From: Gymnopilus junonius
Taxonomy: Eukaryota; Basidiomycota; Agaricomycetes; Agaricales; Galerinaceae
Assembly: GCA_015501075.1 (NCBI GenBank)
Contig: JADNYJ010000091.1
Location: 1-64,000 of the forward strand
Direction: 5' to 3'
Length of the DNA stretch: 64,000 nt
The notes under the pieces are model-generated. The model had not been told where the DNA came from. It ran no database searches and saw nothing but the letters and a program-made list of their open reading frames with translations. The position numbers and the translations under genes were made by a program. This document shows, piece after piece, positions 1 through 10,523 of the stretch. Position 1 is the first letter of the stretch. Each line of letters starts with the position of its first letter.

Positions 1-248
1 ATTTCAAATATCCTTGGTCTGGCCCATGCCGCCTTGGAAGAGGAAAGGATAAGATGTTTCAACACTGTATGCTCTGACTTCCATTCCAATCTGATTAAAA
101 ATTCCCTGTATGTTCAGTATTTTTCTGTATTAGATGTAAATACTCTATCTTATAGGTGTGAAGTACTAGCCAGGTAGAAGCAAAAGCTATGCACACTGCG
201 ACGGACCACCCTGTGCGAGATCGGCATCGCATATGTGTCACGTGATAG
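1..248. other. Window start, no assignable gene
   Basis: Frame +1 is open from base 1 to a TAG ending at 177 with no ATG-led start. It could be the last 58 codons of a gene that begins outside the window, but the peptide resembles no family I know. Bases 178-248 show nothing. Confidence 0.2.
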
Positions 249-533
249 GTAAATTACCACCCAAAATCTCGACCCTCGCCCTCCAGGTAAATTACCAGTA
301 TATTACTGGTTAATTACCGGTAAAATTGGTAGCCAGTAAAAAACACCCCTTTTTTACTCAACCCTAGCCTTCATGTGAATGAGGCTTCTGACCACATGAC
401 TTACTAGTAGTGGTCTAGGGTTGGGTGAAAAATGACTGGTTTTTTACCAGAACTTTTTTGACCAGTAAATTACCAGTATATGACAGGTAAGTTACCACCC
501 CCCCTAAGGTCGAGATTTTGGGTGGTAATTTAC
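249..533. mobile_element. Fold-back MITE, 285 bp
   Basis: The first 26 bases (249-274) and the last 26 bases (508-533) are perfect inverted repeats. The pairing continues inward: TTACCAGTATAT/TACTGGT blocks and ACTCAACCCTAG/CTAGGGTTGGGT arms surround a central GCCTTC...GAGGC hairpin near 370. No coding potential. No convincing target duplication flanks it, so the exact ends and the superfamily are open. A non-autonomous DNA transposon relic is the simplest reading. Confidence 0.7.
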
Positions 534-788
534 ATGGGTCATGTGCTAATGGGACGGGGGCTCAGTGGCATCAGTGCAGCTCCTGGCCTGCCCAAACCTT
601 CCACTAGCCTACCTGCCTATGGCGAGAGCTTAGCGACTACAACACAAAAAAATACTGGCAAAATTTACTTGTATATCATTGATATTAGCATTACAAAATG
701 ATGATTATTTCTACCTGTTTATTCAAGTGAGATGTCCCAAGGAAGTTCTGCACTTCAATGCCACAGTGCCACTCAATGCTATTCACAT

Positions 789-823
789 TAGTGATGTGCC
801 AGCTCAGGCTTGGCCTGAAAGCC
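789..823 (+). repeat. Left terminal inverted repeat of the hAT element
   Basis: TAGTGATGTGCC plus a GGC-rich continuation. It pairs with the reverse complement of 4673-4707. The first 12 bases are identical, after which the two ends diverge with small indels. Confidence 0.8.
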
Positions 824-1055
824 CTGGCTCGGGCCTGGCTTTGGGGGGCTCAGGCTTCATCAAATGATGAGCCAGGCCTAAGCCAAGAAATAGGGCTTGG
901 CCTGGCCTGGCTTTGGCCTAGGCCAGGGCTTTTTAGTGGAAAATGTGATTTTACATTAGAAAACCATAAAAAAAGTATTCTGTTCATAAACCATCATCAC
1001 TATCTATGTCAATGTCAATCAGGAGCTGATCCCAACCATCAGGATCCTCATCAGC

Positions 1056-4000
1056 CTATTCTGGGTCCCCATCATCCTCAACAACATCAGCATACTCATC
1101 CTCAAGAATAGATGATGGTAATGGAGCACAAAATATAAGGTCCTTATGAAAGAGGCACTTCAAGAACTGTAGTGCCTCCACAATGTCACCCTTCAATTGG
1201 TTGCACCATTTGGTGATCATGATTCTAGCTGACAAGAAGGCTTGTTCACTTGATACTGACAAAGCCATAATAGCGAGGTAGTCGCGAGCAAGTGAGGACC
1301 ACACAGGAAAGTGTGATGGATGAATCTAATTGAAAGTATTAGAGGCAATTATCTTTCTGAAATGAAAAAAGATGTACCCCCACCACTTGATCAATGACAT
1401 TCCATCTGGTACCTCATCAACTCCATTGATATATTGATTGAATTCTCGCAGCCAAGGCTTTTGGGAGTCAGCCAGTGAAGGAGTAGTTGTCGGAGTGGGT
1501 GTGTCTTCTTCATCACTTGATAACTCTTCAAAGAGCTTGGTGAGCTTCTTGTTGCTTGTATGAACAGTGACTGGTGGAGGTGTGTTGAGACCATACAATT
1601 CAATATAGCGTTCCTTGAACTATCACAATCAAATATGTCAGACAAGTTTACTAGCAGTACAGAGAAACTTACAATATTTTCCACAGATTCAAGCACTTCC
1701 TTCTGAAGTTCTTCACTCCAGTGTTTCTTGAAGTGGCCCATCTTTTTACTAGGGTCAAGGACTGGAACAAAGTAGTCAGTGGATTGATAAAAGAAGAAAG
1801 GAGAAAAACGCACACATTACAAAAGTATATGCATGAGACGTGGTGCTCTTTAAATAGTACTCATCAATTTTCTCTGCAGCAGCTTTCAATGCATCCTCAA
1901 AAGGGCCAAACTTTGCTCTTTTCGACTGACTAGTCTAGGCCTTGAATAGCACTTCAAGAGCCGGAATGCCACTGTGGAGACTTGGAGTGCTGTCATATGA
2001 AAATGCTTGTTGCACATAGTCAGCACACTAAATAAAGTAAGATTAGCATTGAAAAAAAGTTTGAGTTATAAGACACACCTCAAGAAGCTTGGCCATCAGC
2101 TTAACGAGATTCCATTTGTTGTCTGTCAACAGCAGTGCATTGATCTTTGCCCATTTCTCAAGGTCCGCCTCTTCACATCCAGTCTCATAAACAAAATCTT
2201 TAATGTACTATGACAAAAGTGAATAACATGTAATAGTAAATCAACAAAGATGAACCTTCTTTAACTCCAAAGCTCAGCACAGCATATTGTATGTCGATGA
2301 CCAATGAACCTTCATGTCGAGCAGGAGGGTGAGGGTAGACTTCCTCCCAGCACGCAGCTGAATCTTCCTGAGTCATTCTTTCCTTTTCACAGATGAGCAA
2401 GCCTATTTTGATAGCAATGTCAATAAAGAAAATGAGTGAAAGAGAAAGATACATACCTTTACTGTTATCGCCCATACCAAACCAACAACATCCCATCTGA
2501 ATGCATCGACATTGGGCTTGTGCTCCGTCAGCTCTGCTGGATTAAAGTGCTTGGTCTTGCTGTATGTACCAATCAATGCTTGTGTAGCAAGGTTGATAAC
2601 ATGTGCGAGGCATCTTATAATTAGAAGTCAGCTTTAAAGCATAAAGAGAATGTAACAATCCCAATACTTACCTGATATAAAAAGCCTTATGGTCCCACCT
2701 CTTGCAGCCCTTTCATAATGGTGAAGTGTTAAGCTTGAACTCAAAATGTTGGAGCATTGTAAGATTATTTGTGGCATTGTCACATGTAACCCATCCAACC
2801 TGAACAATAAATTTAGTAATTACAACATGGAATCAAATGCAAACTTACTTTGTGGGCAACACCAAGGTGCTTGACAATCTTGAAAAGCACCCATCCTAGC
2901 CAAATGCCATCATGAGCAGTGTTCATCTGCATGAAGCCAAACAATGTGCTATGATCCTCAAAGATGCTAGGTGAAACCTCCTCGTTCCAGTGACTGGTCA
3001 CAGCAAAGTATGCATCCATGTTTGAAGCCTGCCATGCATCACAAGTGAGGCTAACAAGGCCCGCTTTGTCACTCTGCCATGAAGAATTATATGTAAGTGA
3101 TAGTATAACATGATGTCAGAAACAAGAAAGAACTAACTGTGACCCTTTTTCTGAGAGCAGTCAAGTTTGACTTGAAAAGATTGATGATGTGGCAGCAAGT
3201 TGCTTTGCAGTTGGGGATAATGACATCCTTGGTTGCACGAGTGGTGATGTTGATCATCTTGTGGAACGTAGGATGTTCCAATGCCTGAATGGGCTACAGA
3301 AATGGTAAGAAAAGTAACTAATGATAATGAATGAAAACATACCTGATCTGTCAATACTAACCACTCGATAGCAGCTTCATGAAACAGTTCATCCAAGTAG
3401 GAGACAAATGTCTCCCTTGGTGGCTGTTCCTCCAAGTGCAGGTCCAATGTTGACTGTGTTTGGTTCTTCACAGCTGTGTCAGCTTCCCTTTGAGACTTTG
3501 AGACCTTTGGAAGCTTCGATTCGAAGTTGTTCTTCGAACACCAGTCATTGTACTTGGCCTACATGTGTTGGTGTAAATTCTAATGCAGTCGAACAGGGAA
3601 GAGAACTTACTTGGTGAAATGATTCAATATGGTGACGTAAAGTCGTTGTCTCTGCGACTATCATCTTAACACTGGCACTCCCATTTTTTTCCTTCTAAAT
3701 GAAACACTGTTAATACGGAGATCAATAGAAGAGACAAAACTGACTTACTTGCAAAGGATACACGCCCTCTTTGCTTTCTGACCTGGTACCTTCACTGGCG
3801 GCTCGAAAAACGCGTTGACATCTCTTGACTTGTCCTTCATAGTTTGAGCGGGAGGTTCTTCTGCCTCCGATTTCTCGCTCTCGTCGTCTGAAATCGCGAT
3901 GGCGGTGGATGGCGGGGCAGTGGTTGGAGTGGTGGTTGGAGCAGCTGAGCAAAGTTAAAGTTAGATAAATTGAACGATCTTCGAAAAACCGATAGGACCT

Positions 4001-4440
4001 ACCTGAGGAAGCTTCGGCGTTGTCGCTTTCGCCATCGTCGCCAAGATTTGGCTTGGAGCGGGATTTTTTCAATGAAACGTCTATAACGCGTCGAAGATCA
4101 GATAAGAAACATGATTAGATGACGTTGGAAACTCACCATTTTCAGGATTCTCGTCGCTATCATAGACAACCTTTTTCCGCTTGTTGGATTTTGAATGCGA
4201 GGTGGCAGATGTGGACTGAGTAGGTGTGGGGACAGCAGGGGAGGCAGTGGTGGTAGTGGAAGAGGCGCGAGAAGCCTTCTTTGTCATCTCGGCAGTGGAC
4301 TCGGCCTCGGTGATAGCACGGTCTCGGGCATGCTGGTGGGACTTCAGCACGAATTCTCCGCCATTGGTGGTGTCGGTGACTTTTACGGATGGTTTTGGAA
4401 GATGCTTCGCGTGCTGAGGTTCCAAAGAAGCCTTCGACAT
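1056..4440 (-). CDS. hAT transposase (BED zinc finger, RNase H-like core, dimerisation domain)
   Basis: Spliced gene read from 4440 down to 1056. It cuts and pastes the surrounding element in the nucleus. The N-terminus is Ser/Thr/Lys-rich. A BED-type zinc finger follows (Cys pair in ACILCK near 3765, then H-H-IESFH near 3625). The catalytic-region motif RCLAHVINLATQAL lies near 2600. The C-terminal hAT dimerisation region (1060-1300) has RDYLAI...VSSEQAF...LKGDIVEAL. Exons join with normal GT-AG introns of about 50-60 nt. One likely lesion is a TGA in frame near 2712, just upstream of the RCLAHVINL exon. One nonsense change would disable the protein, unless it is a sequencing error like those elsewhere in the window. 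Exon borders between 1330 and 2500 are approximate. Confidence 0.75.
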
Positions 4441-4672
4441 GACTTCTTCAGGCGTAAGGGTGAGAGCGATCTGTCAAAAACTTACAGATCATGTCATCTT
4501 TGGACAACTGTATAGTTTATAAAATATTTAAAGCTCAGTTTCAAAACTCCGCAAAGCCGGGGCCTAAGCCCTCGGCTCGGGCTTTTAAAAATATGAAGCC
4601 GGGCCAAAAGCCCTTCCAGGCCAACCCTATGGGCCTGGCTTGGCCCGGCTTTTTTGGGCTTGGCTTGGCCCG

Positions 4673-4707
4673 GCCTGGGGCTTCAGGCCGGAGCCGGCAC
4701 ATCACTA
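4673..4707 (-). repeat. Right terminal inverted repeat of the hAT element
   Basis: Reads GGCACATCACTA on the + strand at its outer end, the mirror of the left end at 789. The adjacent bases 4560-4672 carry repeated GGCTTGGCCCGGCC-like motifs. Confidence 0.8.
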
Positions 4708-5956
4708 GCCCCAATAGCCTGTTGAAATGCTAGTTCTTGCTTAAGGGTGAATGTAAGAGTAGAGCTCTTAGTTTAGTGCACTAGTTATTGTCCTATAACA
4801 ACAACGCACTCTACTTCAAACTCAACTCTTGTCTTCACAAACACCTCTATTGAGACAAGCTCTAGGTAAAGTTGTTTGGAGGCTTGGATAGATTTTAAGA
4901 TCTTAGTGACTTGGTAGTCTTTTGGTTGGCTTTTAACCAGGGTGCTTTGATTTAACTGTCCGTGCTAAACACAGTAGAGTATCTTAGCAAGTTCTGACCC
5001 TTTTATGAAATGAAACGAAATGAGGGTTCTCAATGCAAATGGCTTTCAACAAAACGAAATGAAACAGGCCACAACTTCAATTGATTTCAATGAAATGAAA
5101 TGGAATGATCAATTATCTGGTTTAATCACCAAGGTACTCCTCCTGAACATGTCTGCACTATTATCTGCACTCTATGGGGTGGATTGCCTGCCTATTCTAC
5201 TGGTTTTCTGCAGCTTTTATACCTATGAGAGAGTCTCTATTATTAGCATGTAAAACTGCTGGGTGTACTCTATCCCTGCTTGGCAGGTCCATGCCTAAAT
5301 TGGTGCACTATTTTACTAATGTACTTTTGAGTGATGGGGAAACTGTCCACTCAGTTAGGTCTGATTAATTCAGCTGGTGGTCTTATCATCAGGATAATGA
5401 TGCACTATTTAGTCTAGATGCTAGGCCTCGAGCTATTGCACCATTGTGGTGCCAGGCCAGTGGGTGGACTATCTCCCACTTAAGCTGTATCTATTATTGG
5501 ATGGGTTGCTCCTGGGAACGTGCCTACAGTTTCCGTGCTAATCACCATATTTCCTTATGCAAGTTATTTAGATATTCTGGGCTACCTCCATATTTAGAGG
5601 TTCACACTATTATCAGGTCTTGGGTATCATCACGTATCAGCAATGCCCCTCTTGATAGTTAATGACTCAAGTGTATTACTAGGTCCCATTTAGATCTTTG
5701 GTAACCTTCATTATAGGCACCTCTGAGCTTACTGAATAGACCTAGTCCTAGGTCATTACTCAGTTACTACCATCACGCTATTGATAGTAGTTTCATAATA
5801 GCCACCCCATCTTTAGTTGGCCAGTATGAGGTCATACCACCTACTCTTAATACCCTTGTATTAGATGTGTTATCTGGGATCATTAATGATATATTTAGTG
5901 CATAAATATAGTAAAATTGCGAAATTCATGGGTAACTGGGTAGGTACCCTATCACT
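4708..5956. other. Gene-free stretch with degenerate repeat-like sequence
   Basis: Every frame is littered with stops. 4718-4990 begins TGTTGAAATG and has the look of an LTR, but no partner copy or clear end is visible. 5000-5105 is a degenerate simple repeat built on AATGAAATGAAA. 5150-5900 has short open segments that resemble nothing known to me. It is probably old transposon debris. Confidence 0.35.
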
Positions 5957-6400
5957 GGAACATGTTGGAAGGACATGCCCCTCATGAGTTGTGACAGAGC
6001 GCATCAAGACACAGTATCTGTTGCAACCCCACCACCACTCACCATGCCGTCCTTTCATTTTGCAGAGCCAGGCCAAGATATGCTACTCCTGGGCACATCA
6101 CCTCATGTCAGTGATCTCAATTCCTTGCAACAATGCTACAGGATGGAACAAATAAACCATCCTGGATATCAGCCACTTCCTGCTTTGCATTTTGCTTCCA
6201 CTCATGCCTGTCCGCCTCAGCAATGCACTGTCATCATGGTGGTGCTCCAACAGCCCGGAACATGTTGGATTGATGTGCTCAGTGTGACAGAGTGCATCAA
6301 GATGTGGTATGCATCTTGTTCTTAGCCCATCACATTCCCCCTTAAGCTCAATATGTCTTCCTACCATTTTTCCTCTGCAGAGCATGATATAACACCCATA
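5957..6400 (+). repeat. Diverged tandem duplication, period about 300 bp
   Basis: The block starting GGAACATGTTGG at 5957 recurs at 6257. Both copies then carry TGTGACAGAGNGCATCAAGA, an ATG (6044 and 6353), a similar first codon set (M-P-S-F-H-F against M-S-S-Y-H-F), GCAGAG, and further on an M-E-Q motif. The duplicated unit therefore includes the promoter side and the N-terminal coding part of the gene that follows. Confidence 0.6.
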
Positions 6401-6919
6401 GACACTCCTGCATGCATCAGCACACTCGGCTATTCTCTGCAGGGTGGTGGGATGGAGCAAATGGGTCGTGTCAACACCCATTCAAGTCATCCCTTGCCAT
6501 TCAACAGTGGGCAATATTCACCTGCCTATCACCCTTCCCCTGTGTTAAACATGGTTCAAACTCATGTTCATGACTCTTCCAGCCCAGAACAGACAAGCTT
6601 GCCATTTCCAAGCATGTTCAACACCCCTGCCTCTGCCACAAGACATCCTCTAGCTCTTTCTCAGTCACACAGTCCAGACTCCTCAACTGCCAATCAACCC
6701 ATTGTGCAAGGTGTCACTATCTTCGTTGATGGCCTTGTGAAAGATTTTATGCTCGAACCTCAGCAGCAAGCTAATTTGCACCTTTTCATCAAGGTATGCA
6801 TTTATAACAGTCTTGATTCCTTAATTTGTGCTTCGCTAACAGGACACATTAGCTTGGTTATACAGGAGGCACTCTGTCTCTAGTGGACCTCCTGACGTAT
6901 GTCTACAGTCTTGCAGTTA

Positions 6920-7289
6920 CTGTACTAATCTGACCGACTCTTTGGCTGGGTGATGCATGACCACCTCTGGCCATCTCTTTGGCTCTTTGAAGGGTCCCAG
7001 GACATGTGACGAAGAGGTAAATGTCTTTGCCAAAGGTGCTGAAATTTTTAAAATAATAGGCATATTGCAGGAATTTCGAGGGAGTTGAGAAAAGGTATAT
7101 CAAATATCATCAAAAAACATGAAATCGGCATGCCTGGGGAATTTTTTGAATTTTAGGTCCCTTTTTATGCCATTTTTGGCAGTAGGTCACGGTCTTCAGG
7201 AGGCCAGGTGACGCGTGACAAATGGCTTAATCTCTTCTCTTCGGTGGCCTTTGTGATGCATGACTGAAGAGTTGGTCAGATTAGTACAG
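6920..7289. mobile_element. TA-flanked MITE, 370 bp, inside an intron
   Basis: The ends CTGTACTAATCTGACC (6920-6935) and its inverse (7274-7289) match over 22 of 23 bases and are flanked by TA at 6918-6919 and 7290-7291, as in Tc1/mariner-type elements. The interior holds several copies of a GTGATGCATGAC-like motif near both ends, likely transposase-binding sites. No coding capacity. It lies wholly inside intron 6897-7317 of the surrounding gene. Removing the element and one TA leaves an intron of 49 nt, the normal size here. Confidence 0.85.
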
Positions 7290-8268
7290 TATCTTCAGTG
7301 ATGCTGCTGAGCATCAGTGTGCTGAAAAAGATCAGAACTCAATTCAATCCACTATAGCACATGTGGAGGAAATGCTAACACACCTCGAGGATAACTACTC
7401 CTTTAACAAGGAGCAAAAGGTACAAAGTCTACTTCTCTTCTCTTCATTTTACTCTTCTTCAACATAAAACTTCCATCTAGCACAACATCCGAGTTGTGGC
7501 TCAGGATGTTCTTTATGAGAAGAATCGCACATTCTTCAGTCAGACCCATGCTGAAATTGAGGTGAGGTCTTATTTAGATAGGTCTTCTTCTGCTGTCTGA
7601 TTCCTGCTTGATATAGGGCATTTTGAAGCATGAAAAGCACACCTTGAAGCTTGGCACAGTTTTTGGTAACCCTGGATGGGAAAAGAGACTCATCTCAGAG
7701 ATCCATTCCATGACGTCGAGTGTTAAAAATGGCTTCCGCGAGGATGTAAGGTTTGCATCTTGACATTGTCACATTGCTCAAATGTTTTGCAGCTTCTGGC
7801 CAGTGTCTCGGATCAAAGGCAATGTCGCTGGCCACTTTCACCTACAAGTCTGCTAAGAAGTATAAATGTGGGGGTCCAGGTGACAAGCTGGACTATGGAT
7901 TCATAATCTGTAATGCGATTTTGGTGAGCTCCTTTGGTCTTGAGTTTGTAATATAATTGTGTCCTTAGTTTTACTCCTTTTAACAGCGCAAACTTGCTCT
8001 AGACCTTAAGGCCCTCACAGCAATTCCATCACCTGAACCTCAGCCTGAAGATGATGGAGTAGAATATGGTGAACCTCTGTCCAAGAGGAAACTTGGCCGA
8101 CCTACTCGTGGTGAAGACTTTTGGGGAAAGGTCAATTCATGGTTCCAGAAGGAAATTCAGCTATGTGGAATGGACTTCTCAGCTCCTGCCTGGAAAGAGT
8201 AAGTCACAGACACATCTCTTTCATTCTTCATTGCTGCTCATCCTATTTGGCAATAGGTTGATTTCAGA

Positions 8269-9209
8269 TAGGGCTGCACGCCATTGCCATGTTGATGGTT
8301 GTATGGTACCCATATAGACGGTCACCGTGTCCATCCCGTCAGCACTTAAGAGATTGGATTAACGGGACGGTCAACGGGATGGTTGTGTACCATGTGTCAC
8401 CATCAGATGCAGCCGGTGACGGCTGTAAGACGGTTAGACGGTCTTGTTGTTTCAACTCCCATGATCACGAGGCTCAGTAATCTTATCAGTCTATCGTCTT
8501 TTCATGATATCACGGTCTCCGTCCCTGTTTAATGTTCAGCTCTACTTATAGACTTATATACCTTGCAATCAACAATCTCGTATCTGCTTGTGCTCCACTT
8601 CGACCACTCGGTGCCACCAGTCTAGGTATAAAAGCAACTTAGCAATGAAATTTCAACTCAGAATCAGTGCATCCCAATTATGCTGTATTTGATCTTCACT
8701 CCTTGGAGCTCGCCCACATCCACATTAAAGTACGTGTCTCAATGCTCAGTTTACAAACCTTTCTAACCTGAATTTGGATTTTTGGAGAAAAGCTTTCTGC
8801 ATGAGGTTAAATATGCATGCAAGAATGAAGTTACAGGTGAGCAATTGCTGATTTCCTCTGATGCAACAGTCTCTGTTCATTCGCCTTATTTTACAAATCC
8901 TGCTCCATGGACACATGTCGACAAACTAAGTCGCATTCAAGTCGCGTTCACGTCGCATTTCTAGAAAACAGCACAAAACAGAGGATTCATATAAGAAGGG
9001 TTGCAAATAGGCAAGTCACTTTTCTTATCAACAAATAAATTGTAGTAACCGTTACCATAATATACCATCTTACGGCCATGTGGATGACCATCCCGTACCG
9101 TCAGCCTCTGATTTTTTCCAATATGGTCACGGTATATGGTCAACCCATAACTGTCACCTCACTGTTGGTCAATGGCCGTATACTGTATATGGCATGGTGT
9201 GCAGCCCTA
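8269..9209. mobile_element. hAT-type MITE, 941 bp, inside an exon
   Basis: Ends TAGGGCTGCAC... and ...GTGCAGCCCTA are inverted repeats over about 17 bases. Perfect 8-bp target duplications ATTTCAGA flank it at 8261-8268 and 9210-9217, the hAT signature. The subterminal parts are rich in ACGGTC/GACCGT and CCCGT-type motifs. It has no transposase, and its ends differ from those of the 789-4707 hAT, so a different family mobilised it. With one duplication copy and the element removed, the reading frame of the host exon is restored exactly. Confidence 0.92.
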
Positions 9210-9623
9210 ATTTCAGATATCATCTGCAAAGATGATCTCATGTTTGGCAACAAGGGTTTCCAAGACAATCTCAACCTCGGAACTGCTGCAACAGGCAATG
9301 CTGGTGATGTGAATGGAATTCATGGTGGGCCTGTAGGAGGTGTCAGTGCCGGTCAGTCAGCTACTGAGCCAGCAGTGATGGTGAGCAGCAATGCTGGTCA
9401 AGCCCAGGGAGGGTCTTATCTCGCTCAATTTGGATTACAATAAGAAATATCTCTATTCTCAATATCTACTATAAACTCAAAAAGTATTAGATCCTTATTT
9501 CAATGACGTACCCACCTTTAGAACGAGAATTGTCGCTGTCATTGAGTTTGACTTTGGGAAAGGGGATCACCTGCCATATGAGGAAAGAGATTTATTTGTT
9601 TTACATGATGACACAAACAATGG

Positions 9624-10164
9624 ATGTGCACAATCTTTGACCATGACCACCACCATCCTGCACTCCCATCCCTTTCTTCACTCGCTGCTCCACCTAATTC
9701 CTTCTATCCAACTTCATTTACCATCCTTTCCATGGGACGACACCATTATGTGATGGATGAAGCCCTGGCACTTTGTCGATCTGGTTTGTGGATCTGCCAG
9801 GCAATTGGGCACTGTTTTTGCCCGATTATCCATGTTACACTCTTTTTTGTATCTTTCTGTCTCATCGCTGGCTGGCCTGTGGCTATTACCGCGATTATCA
9901 TGTACTTCTGTTGGCTTAGATCTCACTCCCTTTTGTTTTATAGGCTCGAAAGGTTTTGTTGCTGGTCGGTCACTGTTCTGAGGTGAGTCAACCATATCTC
10001 ATGTATTTCTGCTTACTGACATTGCTATTTCCAGTGTTCAACGCCTTGAAGCTGACGCCTCTTCGAGATGGGATCAAGATCCAACATACATTTCTGTGAA
10101 GGCTGGTGGAAGGATGTGTGTTGTTTTGGAGGGATTCACATTTCAGACAAGCAGGTTGCATTAG
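9624..10164 (+). CDS. Possible small two-exon membrane protein, unrecognised
   Basis: Two open segments join in frame across a GT-AG intron at 9983-10034, giving about 162 residues. The first exon is His/Pro-rich, then holds two strongly hydrophobic stretches (near residues 65-95). The second exon is soluble-looking (SVQRLEADASSRWDQDP). I know no homologue. Other frames in the first exon are also open and a longer intron ending at 9943 is conceivable, so the model is weak. Confidence 0.25.
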
Positions 10165-10523
10165 AATGCCTGTATTACAACTTAATAAAACCATTCATTC
10201 ATTCTATATGTTTTCGACTTGGACTGCAGGGGGGGAAAAAGGTGAACCGGAAGACGAACCAATGCGAGCCATGCCAAAAGTGGCTGGACTGAGTGTTACG
10301 ACGGCTAAAATAGAACATGGCCTCAGGCCATAATCACATTGGCCTCCGGTTGGTCGCTCCACCTGAAGGCCTGCGCTTGGCTGGCTCTGTTTGAAACTCA
10401 GGGCCAAACATTTACAACCTGCAGCCAAACATTGTCAGGTTGTCCTGCGATTGGAAAAGTGAGCTGCCTGTGTACCTACGGAATCCGCTTTACGACGACC
10501 CTTTGATTTCAACCACAGTGACG

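Larger units (their letters stand above)
789..4707 (-). mobile_element. hAT-superfamily DNA transposon, 3.9 kb
   Basis: The element starts with TAGTGATGTGCC at 789 and ends with its reverse complement at 4707, followed on both sides by a further similar stretch (AGCTCAGGC against GGCTCCGGC). TAGNG ends are typical of hAT elements. Both subterminal regions (about 800-930 and 4560-4690) are packed with short GGCCTGGC/GCCCGGCC-type motifs, the usual layout of transposase-binding sites. It encodes a multi-exon transposase on the minus strand. An 8-bp target duplication is expected, but the flanks 781-788 and 4708-4715 match at only a few positions, so the insertion is old or the flank has rearranged. 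Confidence 0.85.
6353..9443 (+). pseudogene. Unknown fungal gene interrupted by two MITEs
   Basis: Not a family I can name. Exons read in order: 6353-6793, 6843-6896, 7318-7419, 7481-7561, 7617-7745, 7793 to about 7923, 7987-8198, and a last exon from 8257 that should end at the TAA at 9441-9443. All junctions keep phase. The N-terminal 150 residues are Ser/Pro/His/Gln-rich and probably disordered. The middle is helical, with FTYKSAKKYKCGG and KRKLGRPTRGEDFW (AT-hook-like GRP) further on, which suggests a nuclear or DNA-binding role. The tail is Gly/Asn-rich. Intron 2 has swallowed one MITE, which is harmless if spliced. A second MITE sits 12 bases into the last exon, shifts the frame and adds stops, so the C-terminal 80 residues are lost. 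One base also seems missing in the A run near 7815. The start could instead be the duplicated ATG at 6044. Confidence 0.6.

Noticed and set aside
781..4715. 8-bp target duplication around the hAT element
   Set aside because: Flanks 781-788 and 4708-4715 agree at only three positions.
4718..4990. Solo LTR starting TGTTGAAATG
   Set aside because: No second copy, no defined 3' end and no flanking duplication visible in the window.
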